Shown in pieces: positions 25,428 through 34,286 of a stretch of DNA of 64,000 nt. Under the pieces are notes generated by a model, which did no database searches, was not told the origin of the DNA, and saw nothing but the letters and a program-made list of their open reading frames with translations. The number at the start of each line of letters is the position of its first letter. Positions within the stretch are counted from its first letter, which is position 1. The stretch is from Bryobacter sp964387685. Its GTDB lineage: Bacteria; Acidobacteriota; Terriglobia; Bryobacterales; Bryobacteraceae. The DNA is taken from the NCBI GenBank assembly GCA_964387685.1, contig CAYLXK010000004.1, positions 124,001-188,000 on the forward strand. Reading direction: 5' to 3'. Made by a program: the position numbers and the translations under genes.

Positions 25428-26597
25428 TTAATGCGAATGGCTCGCAAGGAGGCGGCGGAAGCGCGCGGCGGCTTCTTCGAGGTTTTCGAGGCTATTGGCG
25501 TAGGAGAAGCGGAGGTAGCCTTCGCCGTATTCGCCGAAGGCGGTGCCGGGGAGACAGGCGACGCCGGCTTCGTGGAGCAGGCGGTGGGCGAGCACTTCGC
25601 TGGAGAGCCCGGTGGAGGAGATATTGGGGAAGGCGTAGAAGGCGCCGGTGGGGATCCTACATTGCACGCCGGGAATCTCGTTCAAGAGCCCGACGAACGA
25701 GTCGCGGCGGCGGCGGAATTCTTGCATCATATTGGTGACCGGCGTTTGGTCGCCCTCAAGAGCGGCCAGGCCCGCGCGCTGCGTCATGCTGGCGGTGCAA
25801 CTGACGGCGTTGACCAAAAGCTTCTGCATGGCGTCGATTAAGAACTCCGGCATGACGCCGTAGCCGAGACGCCAGCCGGTCATGGCATAGGTCTTCGAGA
25901 AGCCGTCGAGGAGGATGGTGCGATCCTTCATGCCGGGTTCGCTCAAAGGGCTGCGCGGAGGGGCATCGAAATACATACGCGAATAGATTTCGTCGCTGAA
26001 GACATAAAAATCGTGGGCAATGGCGAGGCGCGCGATTTCGGCCATGTCCTCGGGAGGGATGGTGCCGCCGGTGGGGTTGGCGGGCGAATTGAGGATGAGG
26101 AGCTTCGTGCGCGGGGTGATGCTGGCGCGGAGGCGGGCCATGTCGAAACTGAAGTCGTTGGCCTCGATGAGGGGGATGCTGATGGGGATGCCGCCGGCAA
26201 AGCGAACGGCGCTGGCATAGGTGGGGAAGCTGGGGTTGGGCAGGATGACCTCGTCGCCCGGTTCGACGACGGCCAGGATGGGGAAGAAGATCATGGGCTT
26301 GCCGCCGGGGACGACGCAGACTTCGCGCCAATCGACGGGGACTTGGCGGGAGGCCGAGACGTGGGCGGCAATGACGCGGCGGAAATCCTCATAGCCTAGG
26401 GTGGGGCCATAGTGGGTCCATTGCTGGTCGAGGGCGGACTTGCCGGCTTCAAGAATATGGCGGGGGGTTTCGAAATCGGGCTCGCCGATTTCAAGGTGGA
26501 TGATGTGGCGGCCTTCGGCTTCGAGGGCGCGGGCTTTTTGGAGGACGGAGAAAGCGCCCTCAAGCTGGAGGGTGTCGACGCGGGAAGCAATTTTCAT
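25428..26597 (-). CDS. PLP-dependent class I/II aminotransferase
   Basis: 389 residues, fold type I. Seen: substrate-side NPTGG (174-178), D202-E-I-Y and the PLP lysine S-K235-T-Y-A-M-T-G-W-R-L-G-Y, plus the phosphate-binding arginine region. This is the aspartate/alanine/aromatic aminotransferase group; the substrate cannot be fixed from sequence. The start overlaps the stop of the DUF35 gene by an ATGA at 26594-26597. Its grouping with a thiolase and an OB-fold acyl-CoA protein hints at a role in catabolism of an amino or aromatic acid. It is not related to the aminotransferase domain of the megasynthase. Confidence 0.9.
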   Translation of the reverse strand: MKIASRVDTLQLEGAFSVLQKARALEAEGRHIIHLEIGEPDFETPRHILEAGKSALDQQWTHYGPTLGYEDFRRVIAAHVSASRQVPVDWREVCVVPGGKPMIFFPILAVVEPGDEVILPNPSFPTYASAVRFAGGIPISIPLIEANDFSFDMARLRASITPRTKLLILNSPANPTGGTIPPEDMAEIARLAIAHDFYVFSDEIYSRMYFDAPPRSPLSEPGMKDRTILLDGFSKTYAMTGWRLGYGVMPEFLIDAMQKLLVNAVSCTASMTQRAGLAALEGDQTPVTNMMQEFRRRRDSFVGLLNEIPGVQCRIPTGAFYAFPNISSTGLSSEVLAHRLLHEAGVACLPGTAFGEYGEGYLRFSYANSLENLEEAAARFRRLLASHSH

Positions 26598-26794
26598 GAG
26601 TTTTCGAGGGTGTAGAAATTCGTGTTTTCCAGGGCCACAACCGCGTCGCCAATGTGGACGCGGGGGCCATCAATGCGGACCAGTTCGCGGCGGCCGTCGG
26701 CGAATTCGACGAGGGCGATCTGGTAGGGGGCCTGGGAGGCGAATTGCTCGGGAGCGGAGTGGACAACGGTTTCGGTATAGACGAGGGCACGCAT
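26594..26794 (-). CDS. Small DUF35-type OB-fold protein, thiolase partner
   Basis: 66 residues from the ATG at 26792-26794, which is one base after the thiolase stop. The sequence is a compact beta-rich OB-fold-like unit (YQIALVEFADG, then VHIGDAVVAL), as found in DUF35 proteins that pair with SCP-x/FadA5-type thiolases and bind acyl-CoA substrates. It lacks the zinc ribbon seen in longer DUF35 proteins, so it may be a reduced form. Tight coupling on both sides (1 bp from the thiolase, ATGA with the aminotransferase) supports a real gene. Confidence 0.78.
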   Translation of the reverse strand: MRALVYTETVVHSAPEQFASQAPYQIALVEFADGRRELVRIDGPRVHIGDAVVALENTNFYTLENS

Positions 26795-26795
26795 G

Positions 26796-27935
26796 TTAGG
26801 AACGCTCCAGGATGGTGACGACGCTGGTGGCCCCGGAGCCGCCGAGATTCTGGGCGAGAGCGCGGTCGGCCTTTTGGACTTGGCGGGCGCCGGCTTGGCC
26901 GCGCATTTGCAGGGCAAGATCGCACAATTGAGCAACCCCCGTGGCGCCGACGGGATGGCCTTTGGCCTTGAGGCCGCCTGAGGTGTTGACAGGTAAAGAC
27001 CCGTGCAGGGTGGTGGCGCCGGAGGCGACCCAGGGACCGGACTCGCCCGGGGGGATGAAGCCGAGGTCTTCGAGGGCGATGAGTTCGGCGATGGTGAAGC
27101 AGTCGTGGACCTCGGCGAGGTGGATGTCGCGGGGCTCGAGGTTGGCCTGGCGGAAGGCTTTGGCGGCGGCCTGACGGGTGGCGGAGAAACTGGTGAGGGT
27201 GGGACGGTCGGAGAGGGCGACGGGGCCGGAGGCTTGGGCAAGGCCCGCGATGCGGATGGGCGTTTTTTTGCTGGAAAGAACCAGGGCGGCGGCGCCATCG
27301 CTAACGAGGGAGCAATCGAAAATGGTGAAGGGCTCGGCGACGGGTTTGCCGGCGAGGGCTTGTTCCAGGGTGATGACCTTCTTCAAGTGCGCTTGCGGGT
27401 TCAGGGCGGCGTTGGCGTGATTCTTGACGGCGACAGCGGCCAGGTGTTCACGAGTGGTGCCGTATTCGTGCATGTGGCGACGGGCGATGAGGGCGAAGAT
27501 AGCGGGGAAGGTGGCGCCGACGGCGGCTTCCCGGGCGGCATCGCCCGCGCCGGCCAGGATCTCGGCGACTTTCGCGGTGCTTTGGCTGGTCATTTTTTCG
27601 ACGCCGCAGACCAGGACGGTTTCATACTGGCCGCTGGCCACGGCCAGGGCCGCATGGAAGAAGGCGCTGCCGCCGGAGGCGCAGGCGGCCTCAAAACGAG
27701 TGGCGGGGAGGCCGTCGAGGCCGGCGGCACGGGCGACAAAGGGGGCGAGATGGTTTTGACCGGTAAAGCGGGGGCCGTCGAAGTTGCCAAGATAGAAGGC
27801 TTCGATGGCAGAAGGGGGGAGCACGGCGTCGGCGAGGGCGGCCTCGATGGACTCGACGGCGAGGGACTGGAGGCTGCGGTCTGGAAAAGCGCCGAAGGCG
27901 GTCTTACCGATGCCGGCGACGTAGACCGGTTGCAT
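26796..27935 (-). CDS. Thiolase (SCP-x / acetyl-CoA acyltransferase type)
   Basis: 379 residues. The nucleophile cysteine is C85 in EAACASGG; the C-terminal part has NTSGGLKAKGHPVGATG (His-containing), and the GxG cysteine position is close to SGGSGA near the end. The pattern fits SCP-x-like thiolases, which usually work with a DUF35 partner, here the next gene. Likely cleaves or forms a beta-ketoacyl-CoA. It opens a five-gene minus-strand array whose members are spaced by 0-13 bp. Confidence 0.9.
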   Translation of the reverse strand: MQPVYVAGIGKTAFGAFPDRSLQSLAVESIEAALADAVLPPSAIEAFYLGNFDGPRFTGQNHLAPFVARAAGLDGLPATRFEAACASGGSAFFHAALAVASGQYETVLVCGVEKMTSQSTAKVAEILAGAGDAAREAAVGATFPAIFALIARRHMHEYGTTREHLAAVAVKNHANAALNPQAHLKKVITLEQALAGKPVAEPFTIFDCSLVSDGAAALVLSSKKTPIRIAGLAQASGPVALSDRPTLTSFSATRQAAAKAFRQANLEPRDIHLAEVHDCFTIAELIALEDLGFIPPGESGPWVASGATTLHGSLPVNTSGGLKAKGHPVGATGVAQLCDLALQMRGQAGARQVQKADRALAQNLGGSGATSVVTILERS

Positions 27936-28029
27936 ATGGAACTATCGTAGCGTTTCGTGCTTGGAATGGTTCGAGGCTAGAATGAAAGGGATTGCACGGT
28001 TTGCCAACGGCGAGCGTCTTAGCTGACAA

Positions 28030-28602
28030 GTGAAGGAATCCGCGCAATCTTACGCGATGGAAGGCCACCTATCCCCGGTCACGACGGAGGCGCGCGAGGC
28101 GCAGGACGCGTTTGTGCGGGAGAATCTGCGGCGGATATTTGGCCTCATCTACCGCATTGTGGGGAATGTGGCGGATGCGCAGGATTTGACGCAGGAGACT
28201 TTCATCAAGGCGCTATCGCGGGCCGATCAGTTGAAAGACCGTGAGAAAGCGGCGCAGTGGCTGGGGCGGGTGGCCTCCAACACGGCGATCGATTTTCTGC
28301 GGCGCAAGGGGCGGGTGCAGTTTACGGAAATCGACGAGGTGCTGGAGCCGCTAGCGGCGCCGGCGGGGAGAAGGCCGGACGCGGAACTGTTGCGCGGGGA
28401 GCAGAGTGCGCGGCTGGAATACTGCATGGGAGCGCTGAGCGAGAGGGAGCGGACCGCGCTGATGCTGCGGGACGTGGAAGACTTACCGGCACGCGAGGTG
28501 GCCAAGGTGCTGGGATGCACACCGGCAACGGTGCGCTCGCATATTGCCAATGCGCGGGCCAAGTTTAAGAGCGTTTTCGAGAAGTTGGAGGGGACGCGGT
28601 GA
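28030..28602 (+). CDS. ECF-type RNA polymerase sigma factor
   Basis: 190 residues. Region 2 is seen around IFGLIYRIVGNVADAQDLTQETF, with region 4 in the C-terminal half (LSERERTALMLRDVEDLPAREVAKVLG, a helix-turn-helix). The start used is GTG 28030; ATG 28057 is possible. It is followed by a zinc-motif anti-sigma-like gene overlapping by GTGA, the usual sigma/anti-sigma arrangement. It probably directs its own operon, but no promoter consensus could be assigned. Confidence 0.92.
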   Translation: MKESAQSYAMEGHLSPVTTEAREAQDAFVRENLRRIFGLIYRIVGNVADAQDLTQETFIKALSRADQLKDREKAAQWLGRVASNTAIDFLRRKGRVQFTEIDEVLEPLAAPAGRRPDAELLRGEQSARLEYCMGALSERERTALMLRDVEDLPAREVAKVLGCTPATVRSHIANARAKFKSVFEKLEGTR

Positions 28603-29231
28603 AGCATTTAGGGGTGAAGCACTTAACGGAAGAAAAGATCGCGCTGCTAGCGGGGGGCGAGCGAAGAGTTTGGAATGCGCCGCTGGAAGTGTTGCACCTG
28701 GGCGTATGTGGAACGTGCCGTCGCCAAGTGAGCGAGTACCAGGCACTACGGCAGGCGGTGGGGCGCAATGTGGAAGCCTTTGCGCTGCCGAAGGGCTTCG
28801 CGTGGGCCGAACTGGAAGCCGAAATGCTGGGCAACATTAAGCTGGGCGTGGAAGTGGAAAGCATTACGCCGTCGAGGCCGCCCGAGACGCAAGCGGTACT
28901 GAGTTGGCGCGGCATGGTGGCGGTGGGGGCGTTGAGCGTGGTGGTGATGACAGGTTGGTTCCTGACGGGGCCGGGGACGAAGCCTTACTTGCGGCTGGCG
29001 GGGTGGAGCATTGCCGAAGTGGAGGCCGGGGATACGAAGCTGACCGCGAATCCGAACGCGATGGGCCTGGAACGGGGCGGGAACGGGATGTTCTTCCGGA
29101 CTTCGATGCCCTCGACGGCGCGCTTGGAGGTGGGGCTGGAAGGTAGTTTACGGACGGCCTCGATGGACGCGGATTCAGGGCAGATTACGGTAACGACGGT
29201 ATCCGTGAGCGAGGTTGACGATGCGCAATAG
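28599..29231 (+). CDS. Zinc-binding anti-sigma factor, membrane-anchored
   Basis: 210 residues. The N-terminal cytoplasmic part has H33-x3-C37-x2-C40, the ZAS (zinc-binding anti-sigma) signature. A single membrane segment lies at about residues 104-124 (GMVAVGALSVVVMTGWFL), with an extracytoplasmic tail after it. The GTG start overlaps the sigma stop. By location and motif it is the anti-sigma factor of the preceding ECF sigma. Confidence 0.8.
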   Translation: MKHLGVKHLTEEKIALLAGGERRVWNAPLEVLHLGVCGTCRRQVSEYQALRQAVGRNVEAFALPKGFAWAELEAEMLGNIKLGVEVESITPSRPPETQAVLSWRGMVAVGALSVVVMTGWFLTGPGTKPYLRLAGWSIAEVEAGDTKLTANPNAMGLERGGNGMFFRTSMPSTARLEVGLEGSLRTASMDADSGQITVTTVSVSEVDDAQ

Positions 29232-30348
29232 CGCGATTTTGGCGCTGCTGGCGGGGAGCGTATTCGCTCAGACGACGAACCATCGGCTGGACGTGGAGAT
29301 TCCGGACGGGGCGCAGATTTCGGTAGTGAGCTCCGGGTGGGGCGAATCTCGGACGTCGGCGCGCGGGGCGGCGTTGATGATCGATTTAAAGACGTCGCTA
29401 CGGCTGAAGAACACAGGGCGGTTGCGCATCCGGGGCGTGAGCCTGGAAGTGCGGGCAACGGGCGTGGCGACGGATCTGGCGGCAGGCGGCAAGGCGAGCG
29501 TGAGCGTGCCGAGCCTGGATGTGTACCCCGGGCAGGAGTTTCCGGTGCGCGTGGATTTGCGGCTATTGCAGCCGGGGGCGGCCAACGGCCAAGCGGCCGT
29601 GAAGGTACAGCTGGACGGGCTGCTGTACGAAGACATGAGTTTCTTTGGGCCGAACCGTTTGAATTCGCGGCGCACGCTGACAGCCTGGGAGATGGAAGCG
29701 CGGCAGGACCGGCAGCGACTGCGGCAGATTCTGGCGCGGCAGGGCGAGGACGGATTGCGGCGGGAGATGTTGGAGACGCTGGCGCGGGACAACCAGCGAC
29801 CTCACTTGGACGTGCGGGTGGCGCGGGGACCAAGTATGCTGCCGGGTACGCTGCCGAACTCGCAGGCGGTTGAGATCGCATTTAGCCGCCAGCCGGACGG
29901 CCCCGTGGAAGGACAGCGGGGAGAAGCTTCCAAGGCGGGCAACGAGATCCGTATTCCGGCGTTGACGGTGGAGAGCAAGACGAGCCGCGAGGTGCGCTTT
30001 ATCGAATATACGCTGATGGCGCGCGACGCCCAGGGGAAGCTGATGGCGGCCGGAAGCTTGCCTGCGACCGTACGCTTGAAGGCCAACGAGAGCGTGACCT
30101 TGCGGCCGAATATCGCGCTGCAGATCTTGCAGATGCAGGGCGCGCCGGTGGACGTGACGGGGCTGATGGGCGTGCTGAGCCAGGTGGAGTTTGCAGATGG
30201 CGGGGTGTGGATCGCAGGGCGGGCCGGGCTGGTCGGGGCCGGAGTGGCCGATGCGATGCCGGCGAGCCTCGAATTGCAGCGGCTGAGCGACCTTTACCGC
30301 AAGAAGAGCATGACCGCGTTGGTGGAGGAATTGAAGCGGTTTGATTGA
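29221..30348 (+). CDS. Secreted protein of unknown function, sigma operon
   Basis: 375 residues from ATG 29221, which opens with a signal peptide (MRNSAILALLAGSVFAQ). An upstream TTG would add two residues. The mature part is beta-strand-rich (LDVEIPDGAQISVVSSG, SLRLKNTGRLRIRGVSLEV) and probably made of Ig-like sandwich domains. No catalytic motif or lipobox seen. It overlaps the anti-sigma gene by 11 bp, so it is probably made under the same sigma factor. Confidence 0.65.
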   Translation: MRNSAILALLAGSVFAQTTNHRLDVEIPDGAQISVVSSGWGESRTSARGAALMIDLKTSLRLKNTGRLRIRGVSLEVRATGVATDLAAGGKASVSVPSLDVYPGQEFPVRVDLRLLQPGAANGQAAVKVQLDGLLYEDMSFFGPNRLNSRRTLTAWEMEARQDRQRLRQILARQGEDGLRREMLETLARDNQRPHLDVRVARGPSMLPGTLPNSQAVEIAFSRQPDGPVEGQRGEASKAGNEIRIPALTVESKTSREVRFIEYTLMARDAQGKLMAAGSLPATVRLKANESVTLRPNIALQILQMQGAPVDVTGLMGVLSQVEFADGGVWIAGRAGLVGAGVADAMPASLELQRLSDLYRKKSMTALVEELKRFD

Positions 30349-30559
30349 TTTGATCGGCCGGGCGCCGGAGGAAATTCTGGCCAGGGAGCGGGCGGAGGCA
30401 AACGGGTTGTGGGTGGCGCTGGAGCTGTACGACCCGGTACGTCTGCCCTTGCGCAAGATTGCGGCGGTGGGGCGGAATGCGCGCGAAGCCCTGAAGGCGC
30501 TTGAGGCGCGGGGCGAGGCCGTGGGGCGCTACGAAGTAGTGAGGCTGCGGCTGGACTAG
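30341..30559 (+). CDS. Small hypothetical protein at the end of the sigma operon
   Basis: 72 residues, TTG start overlapping the previous stop by 8 bp. Charged, with Leu/Arg/Glu-rich helices and no signal peptide or cysteine. No family recognised. The overlapping start and codon-like GC pattern favour a real gene, but the unusual start codon keeps confidence low. Confidence 0.4.
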   Translation: MIDLIGRAPEEILARERAEANGLWVALELYDPVRLPLRKIAAVGRNAREALKALEARGEAVGRYEVVRLRLD

Positions 30560-32062
30560 TTAATCGTCGTGCTTGGAAAGATAGGCTAGTTCGCCCGTGG
30601 TGGGGTCTTTTTCAAAGCGATAGACGTCCCATTCGGTCTGCTTGCCGCGAGGCTTTTCGATTTTTTGGGCCACAATGGCGCGTTTGCCGTCGGTGCGTAG
30701 ATTGATAGCGCCGTAGGTGGCGACGCTGCGTTCCAGATTTTTCTTGATCAGGGCGATAGAAGCATCGGCCTTTTTGCGCTCAGCGGGAGTGGGATTGCTT
30801 TCGAGGATGGCGATGAGGCGATCGAGCTCGGCGTGGAGTTCCTGGGGTCGCTTGATGCGTTCGGGAGCGGAACGCGCAAGTTCGGTGGAGAAAATGGCGG
30901 GACGGTCTCCGCGGGAGTGCTTGCCGATGGTGCCGAGGGTGTCGGCGCGGGGGTGAGAGAAGGCTTCCTCGTCGCCGCTGGAGATGACAGTCGCCAGGGG
31001 GTGGAGAGCGCTGAGGAATGCGCGAGAGACATCGGCGGAGCCGTGGTGGCAGGCCTTGGCGAAGTGGGCGGAAAGCTTAGGGCGGGCGGCCTCGGCGAGG
31101 GCAAGGCGTTCGGCTTCGGTGGCGGGAATTTGCGCGGCGCCGGCGTGGTGGGCCAGGAGCAGGGATTCGCTGGGGATATTGAGATCGCCGCCAGCGAAAA
31201 TTTTGATGTCCCCATAGTGGATTCTCACGACGACGGAGTGGCCGTTTTTGGTTTTGCCGGGGTCGCCGAACCAGCGCAGGGCGGGCGCCCCGTTGACGGA
31301 TTCCGGGACCGGGCCGAGGACTTCCATAACGAGGGGGCCGTCGGCGGGGGAGAAGCCGGGCACGAACTGGTTTGAGACGGAGAGCGCCTGGAAGTGGGAG
31401 AATTTGCCCTCGTCGAGGGCTTTCTTGAGCATGGTGGGGTACTTCTTGCGGGAGAAGTTCGCGGGGGCGGCAAAGAAGTTCTGGAGCGAGGCGAGGTCAG
31501 GCACGAGGTCGGTGATGTATTCGACGCCGGCATGCTTTTGGCGGGGGCCGAGGATGTCGTCGTCCTTGGCGGCGGCGCGTTCCATGAAGCCGTTGGTATA
31601 GACGTTTTTGAAGAAGAGGTTTTTCTGTTCGAAGAGTTGGGCGAAGCCGCCGTAGTGGTCGAGGTCGGAGTGGGAGAGGATGGCGGCTTCAAAGTCGATG
31701 CGTTTGAAGAAGCCACGGAAGCGCCAGGCGAGAAAGCGGGCCATGTTGTCGCCGGCGCCGGCGTCGATGACGACGATGCGGCCGTCGGGAGCGACGAGAA
31801 GGCAGCCGTCGCCTTGGCCGATGTCGACGAAGATCAATTCGAGGAGGGGGTCTTTCTGTAGCTCCGGCGCGGCGACGAAGCCTTTGGTGCCGCGGACCTG
31901 AACGGGGAAGAAATCACCCTGTTTGGGGCCGGTGAGGCTAACCCAATCGCCCCAAAGCAATTGTTTAAGGACCTTGGAGGGACGGGCCTTGGAGGGTTGG
32001 TCAAAGACGCGGGCCGTGGGATAGGCGGCGTAGCGGAATTCGCGGGCATCTGGGTCGGGCAT
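30560..32062 (-). CDS. SH3-like domain fused to metallo-beta-lactamase-fold hydrolase
   Basis: 500 residues from ATG 32062; an upstream start would add 16 residues with no visible function. The N-terminal part (about 10-75) resembles a bacterial SH3 domain. From about 85 a ComEC/Rec2-type MBL fold is seen: FVDIGQGDG, VVIDAGAGDN, H-S-D-L-D-H and later A-C-H-H-G-S. No signal peptide. ComEC-like MBL domains process nucleic acids or phosphodiesters; the substrate here is unknown. It stands alone, facing TtcA divergently with 80 bp between the starts. Confidence 0.82.
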   Translation of the reverse strand: MPDPDAREFRYAAYPTARVFDQPSKARPSKVLKQLLWGDWVSLTGPKQGDFFPVQVRGTKGFVAAPELQKDPLLELIFVDIGQGDGCLLVAPDGRIVVIDAGAGDNMARFLAWRFRGFFKRIDFEAAILSHSDLDHYGGFAQLFEQKNLFFKNVYTNGFMERAAAKDDDILGPRQKHAGVEYITDLVPDLASLQNFFAAPANFSRKKYPTMLKKALDEGKFSHFQALSVSNQFVPGFSPADGPLVMEVLGPVPESVNGAPALRWFGDPGKTKNGHSVVVRIHYGDIKIFAGGDLNIPSESLLLAHHAGAAQIPATEAERLALAEAARPKLSAHFAKACHHGSADVSRAFLSALHPLATVISSGDEEAFSHPRADTLGTIGKHSRGDRPAIFSTELARSAPERIKRPQELHAELDRLIAILESNPTPAERKKADASIALIKKNLERSVATYGAINLRTDGKRAIVAQKIEKPRGKQTEWDVYRFEKDPTTGELAYLSKHDD

Positions 32063-32142
32063 GGGGCTTCTTCTAGAGTATTGGCGCAAGGGGCGCGGAA
32101 AGAGCGACACCGGCGTGAGCGCGAGCGGGAGATAATTGAGGA

Positions 32143-32943
32143 TTGGAACTCGAAAGGCACATCTTGCGCAAGGTCGGCGAAGCGGTGACTCGCTTTAAGA
32201 TGATCCGTGAAGGAGACCGCGTGGCGGTGGGCGTGTCCGGGGGCAAAGACTCGGTGACGCTGCTGGAGACGTTGCTCGCGCTGCAGCGGCGGGCGCCGAT
32301 CGATTTCACGGTGAGCGCTTTTACGATTGAGCAGGGGAAGTTTGTCGCGCCGATTCAGCCCTATGGGGAGTGGCTGAAGGCTCGAGGCATCGATTGGCAC
32401 TATTTTGTGGACGGGCCGAGCCTGCGGCTACTTGAGGAGGACCCGGGGCACGGGTGCGACAAATGCTCACGCTTCCGGAGGCGGGCGGTTTACGACGTGG
32501 GTAAAAGAATGGGGGCCAACGTAATTGCGCTGGGGCATACGGCGGACGACTTCTGCGAGTCTTTCCTGCGGAACGCGATGTTTACGGGAGCGTTAAGTTC
32601 GCTGCCGCCGGTGACCTATTCGCGGGAGAAGGACTTCCGGCTGATCCGGCCGCTGGTGTATGTCGGAGAGTCGCTCACGAAGGCTTATGCGGCCGAACTC
32701 GGATGCCCGGTAATCCCATGCGGGTGCTCGCAGAAGACGGGTACGGTGCGGCGGAGTGTGCGGGACTTTTTTGCCGAGCTGGAGCAGGAGCACCCGAACC
32801 TGAAGGAGAGCATGATCGGCGCCATGGGTAACATTCGCGTGCAACGATTGCTAGACCAGCGTTTCTTCGATCCGGACGCCGCGGATGAAGAGCTAGCGCC
32901 CGAGGTGAGCGGATCGCCGGCGCTGCCGATTATACAAGGCTAA
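32143..32943 (+). CDS. ttcA: tRNA 2-thiocytidine(32) synthetase TtcA-like
   Basis: PP-loop ATPase of the TtcA group, which thiolates C32 of tRNA with an iron-sulfur cluster. Seen: S32-GGKDS37 (PP-loop), H-G-C105-D-K-C108 (the CxxC pair) and P-C193-G-C195 near the third-cysteine position. The 266 residues fit the family. The TTG at 32143 is the start used here. The last 51 bp overlap the end of the opposite-strand PEP-CTERM gene, so the C-terminal tail (about 17 residues) is antisense to it. Confidence 0.85.
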   Translation: MELERHILRKVGEAVTRFKMIREGDRVAVGVSGGKDSVTLLETLLALQRRAPIDFTVSAFTIEQGKFVAPIQPYGEWLKARGIDWHYFVDGPSLRLLEEDPGHGCDKCSRFRRRAVYDVGKRMGANVIALGHTADDFCESFLRNAMFTGALSSLPPVTYSREKDFRLIRPLVYVGESLTKAYAAELGCPVIPCGCSQKTGTVRRSVRDFFAELEQEHPNLKESMIGAMGNIRVQRLLDQRFFDPDAADEELAPEVSGSPALPIIQG

Positions 32944-33495
32944 GGCGACCAAGCCCGCTCCCAGCGTGGCGAGCGTGCCGGGTTCCGGGACCTCGGGAAC
33001 CGGGTCAACGTTCATCGTGGAAAACTCATCCACCACAGGAGCGCCGGAAGGCGGTATGTCTAGGATGAAGTACTCGAAACCCAGGCCGGGGCTATCTTCG
33101 GAGATAAACGTCGAGAAGCTCCAGCCGTCGCCGGAACCAGCGCCATTTACATCCGCGCCCGAGAGCGTGAGCAGGAAGCTGATCGAAGTGCCGAAATTCA
33201 ATGCGTTGATGTCGTAAAAGCGGGCGGTATCGACGCCGCCAAAGGTGACGGTGGAACCGGTGCGAACGACATCCAAGGCGGGCGTGCCCACGCCGAAGTC
33301 GTAGGAACCATCGGTGAAAGATAGGTTAGAGACGATGGCGGTGACGTTATTGTTGGGTGTCCCGAAGGTAGAAAGCGAAAAAGTGATGAGGCCGGGGCCA
33401 GACAAGCCCGTAAGGTTGCCTGTGACTTGGTACTGCAGCATCGCGGCGCTTAGTTGTAGGCCGGCGAGGAGAAGAAGGATAAAAAGACGTTGCAT
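32893..33495 (-). CDS. PEP-CTERM sorted secreted protein (copy 1)
   Basis: 200 residues. A signal peptide (MQRLFILLLLAGLQLSA) opens the protein; the C-terminus has V-P-E-P-G-T, a hydrophobic helix and an R-Q-R-R-R tail, the PEP-CTERM sorting signal read by exosortase. The middle is beta-rich with no catalytic motif. It is clearly related to the next gene (33687-34283), sharing YQV-x-LT/LSGTGL-like N-terminal strands, so the two are tandem paralogues. Its 3' end overlaps ttcA tail-to-tail. Confidence 0.88.
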   Translation of the reverse strand: MQRLFILLLLAGLQLSAAMLQYQVTGNLTGLSGPGLITFSLSTFGTPNNNVTAIVSNLSFTDGSYDFGVGTPALDVVRTGSTVTFGGVDTARFYDINALNFGTSISFLLTLSGADVNGAGSGDGWSFSTFISEDSPGLGFEYFILDIPPSGAPVVDEFSTMNVDPVPEVPEPGTLATLGAGLVALALYNRQRRRSAHLGR

Positions 33496-33626
33496 GAATC
33501 TCTCCGAACGAAAATCCCAGTTAGCAGGGAGCAGAAAGCGCTACCTGTGAGATCTATCGACGGAGCGACATAGGCTGTATAGGAGTACTGGATCGAATTT
33601 TGGGGAATAGCCGCGAGAGGGTAAGG

Positions 33627-33653
33627 CAATAGCCCCCAAAGAGGGGGCTATTG
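33627..33653. terminator. Perfect 11-bp hairpin between the two PEP-CTERM genes
   Basis: CAATAGCCCCC, loop AAAGA, GGGGGCTATTG: an 11-bp uninterrupted stem with a 5-base loop. It lies 34 bp past the stop of the copy-2 PEP-CTERM gene and before copy 1. There is no T-tract on the minus strand, so it may act as an inefficient terminator or an mRNA 3'-end stabiliser. In the rest of this 190-bp gap nothing else is seen. Confidence 0.65.
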
Positions 33654-33686
33654 TTGGGCCGGAGTCGAGATCGCTAGGGAGAACTC

Positions 33687-34283
33687 TTAGTTGCGGCGGC
33701 GGCGCAGGCGGAAGACCACCGCACCGACGGCCAGGCTGAGGACGGCCACGGCGGAGGGTTCGGGGACAAGGGAGGCGGAAACGCCGGAAGTGGCGGTGAG
33801 GACGGGGTCGTCTTCGGCCGCGAAGTCAATGAGCAACAACTCGTAATTGTTGGGAGCGTCATCCTGGACGGCGAAGAGGGAGAAAGTCCAGCCATCCGTG
33901 GAGGGGCCGACCGGAGTGGAGCGATCAATGGCCACCGAAAAACTGAGCGAGGGGCCGAAGGAGAAGACAGGGATATCAAAGAGGCGGCTGGGCTCGGTGC
34001 CGCCGAAGACGGTAATGGACTCGTCGCTCAGCACGTCGGTGGCAGGAGTAGCCAAGCCCGCGCCGTAGGTTCCGCCGTTCAGGACGAAATTGAAGACCGA
34101 GGCGGTGGCGTTGAAATCCGGGGTGCCATTGGTGTTTAAGGCCAGGGAGAGGAGACCGGTACCGGACAAGGCGCTCAGGTCGGCATTGACCTGGTAGAGG
34201 ACAATGTCGGCACGCGCAGGCAGCGCGAGTAGCGCGGCGAAGGCAGAGAGGGCGAGGAGACGGGAGAAAGAAGGCATGGACAT
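33687..34283 (-). CDS. PEP-CTERM sorted secreted protein (copy 2)
   Basis: 198 residues. N-terminal signal peptide (LLALSAFAALLALPARA), C-terminal V-P-E-P-S, hydrophobic segment and R-L-R-R-R-R-N. The mature part is beta-rich. It is homologous to the neighbouring copy 1. Exosortase is not encoded in the window. A hairpin lies just downstream. Confidence 0.88.
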   Translation of the reverse strand: MSMPSFSRLLALSAFAALLALPARADIVLYQVNADLSALSGTGLLSLALNTNGTPDFNATASVFNFVLNGGTYGAGLATPATDVLSDESITVFGGTEPSRLFDIPVFSFGPSLSFSVAIDRSTPVGPSTDGWTFSLFAVQDDAPNNYELLLIDFAAEDDPVLTATSGVSASLVPEPSAVAVLSLAVGAVVFRLRRRRN

Positions 34284-34286
34284 GAT

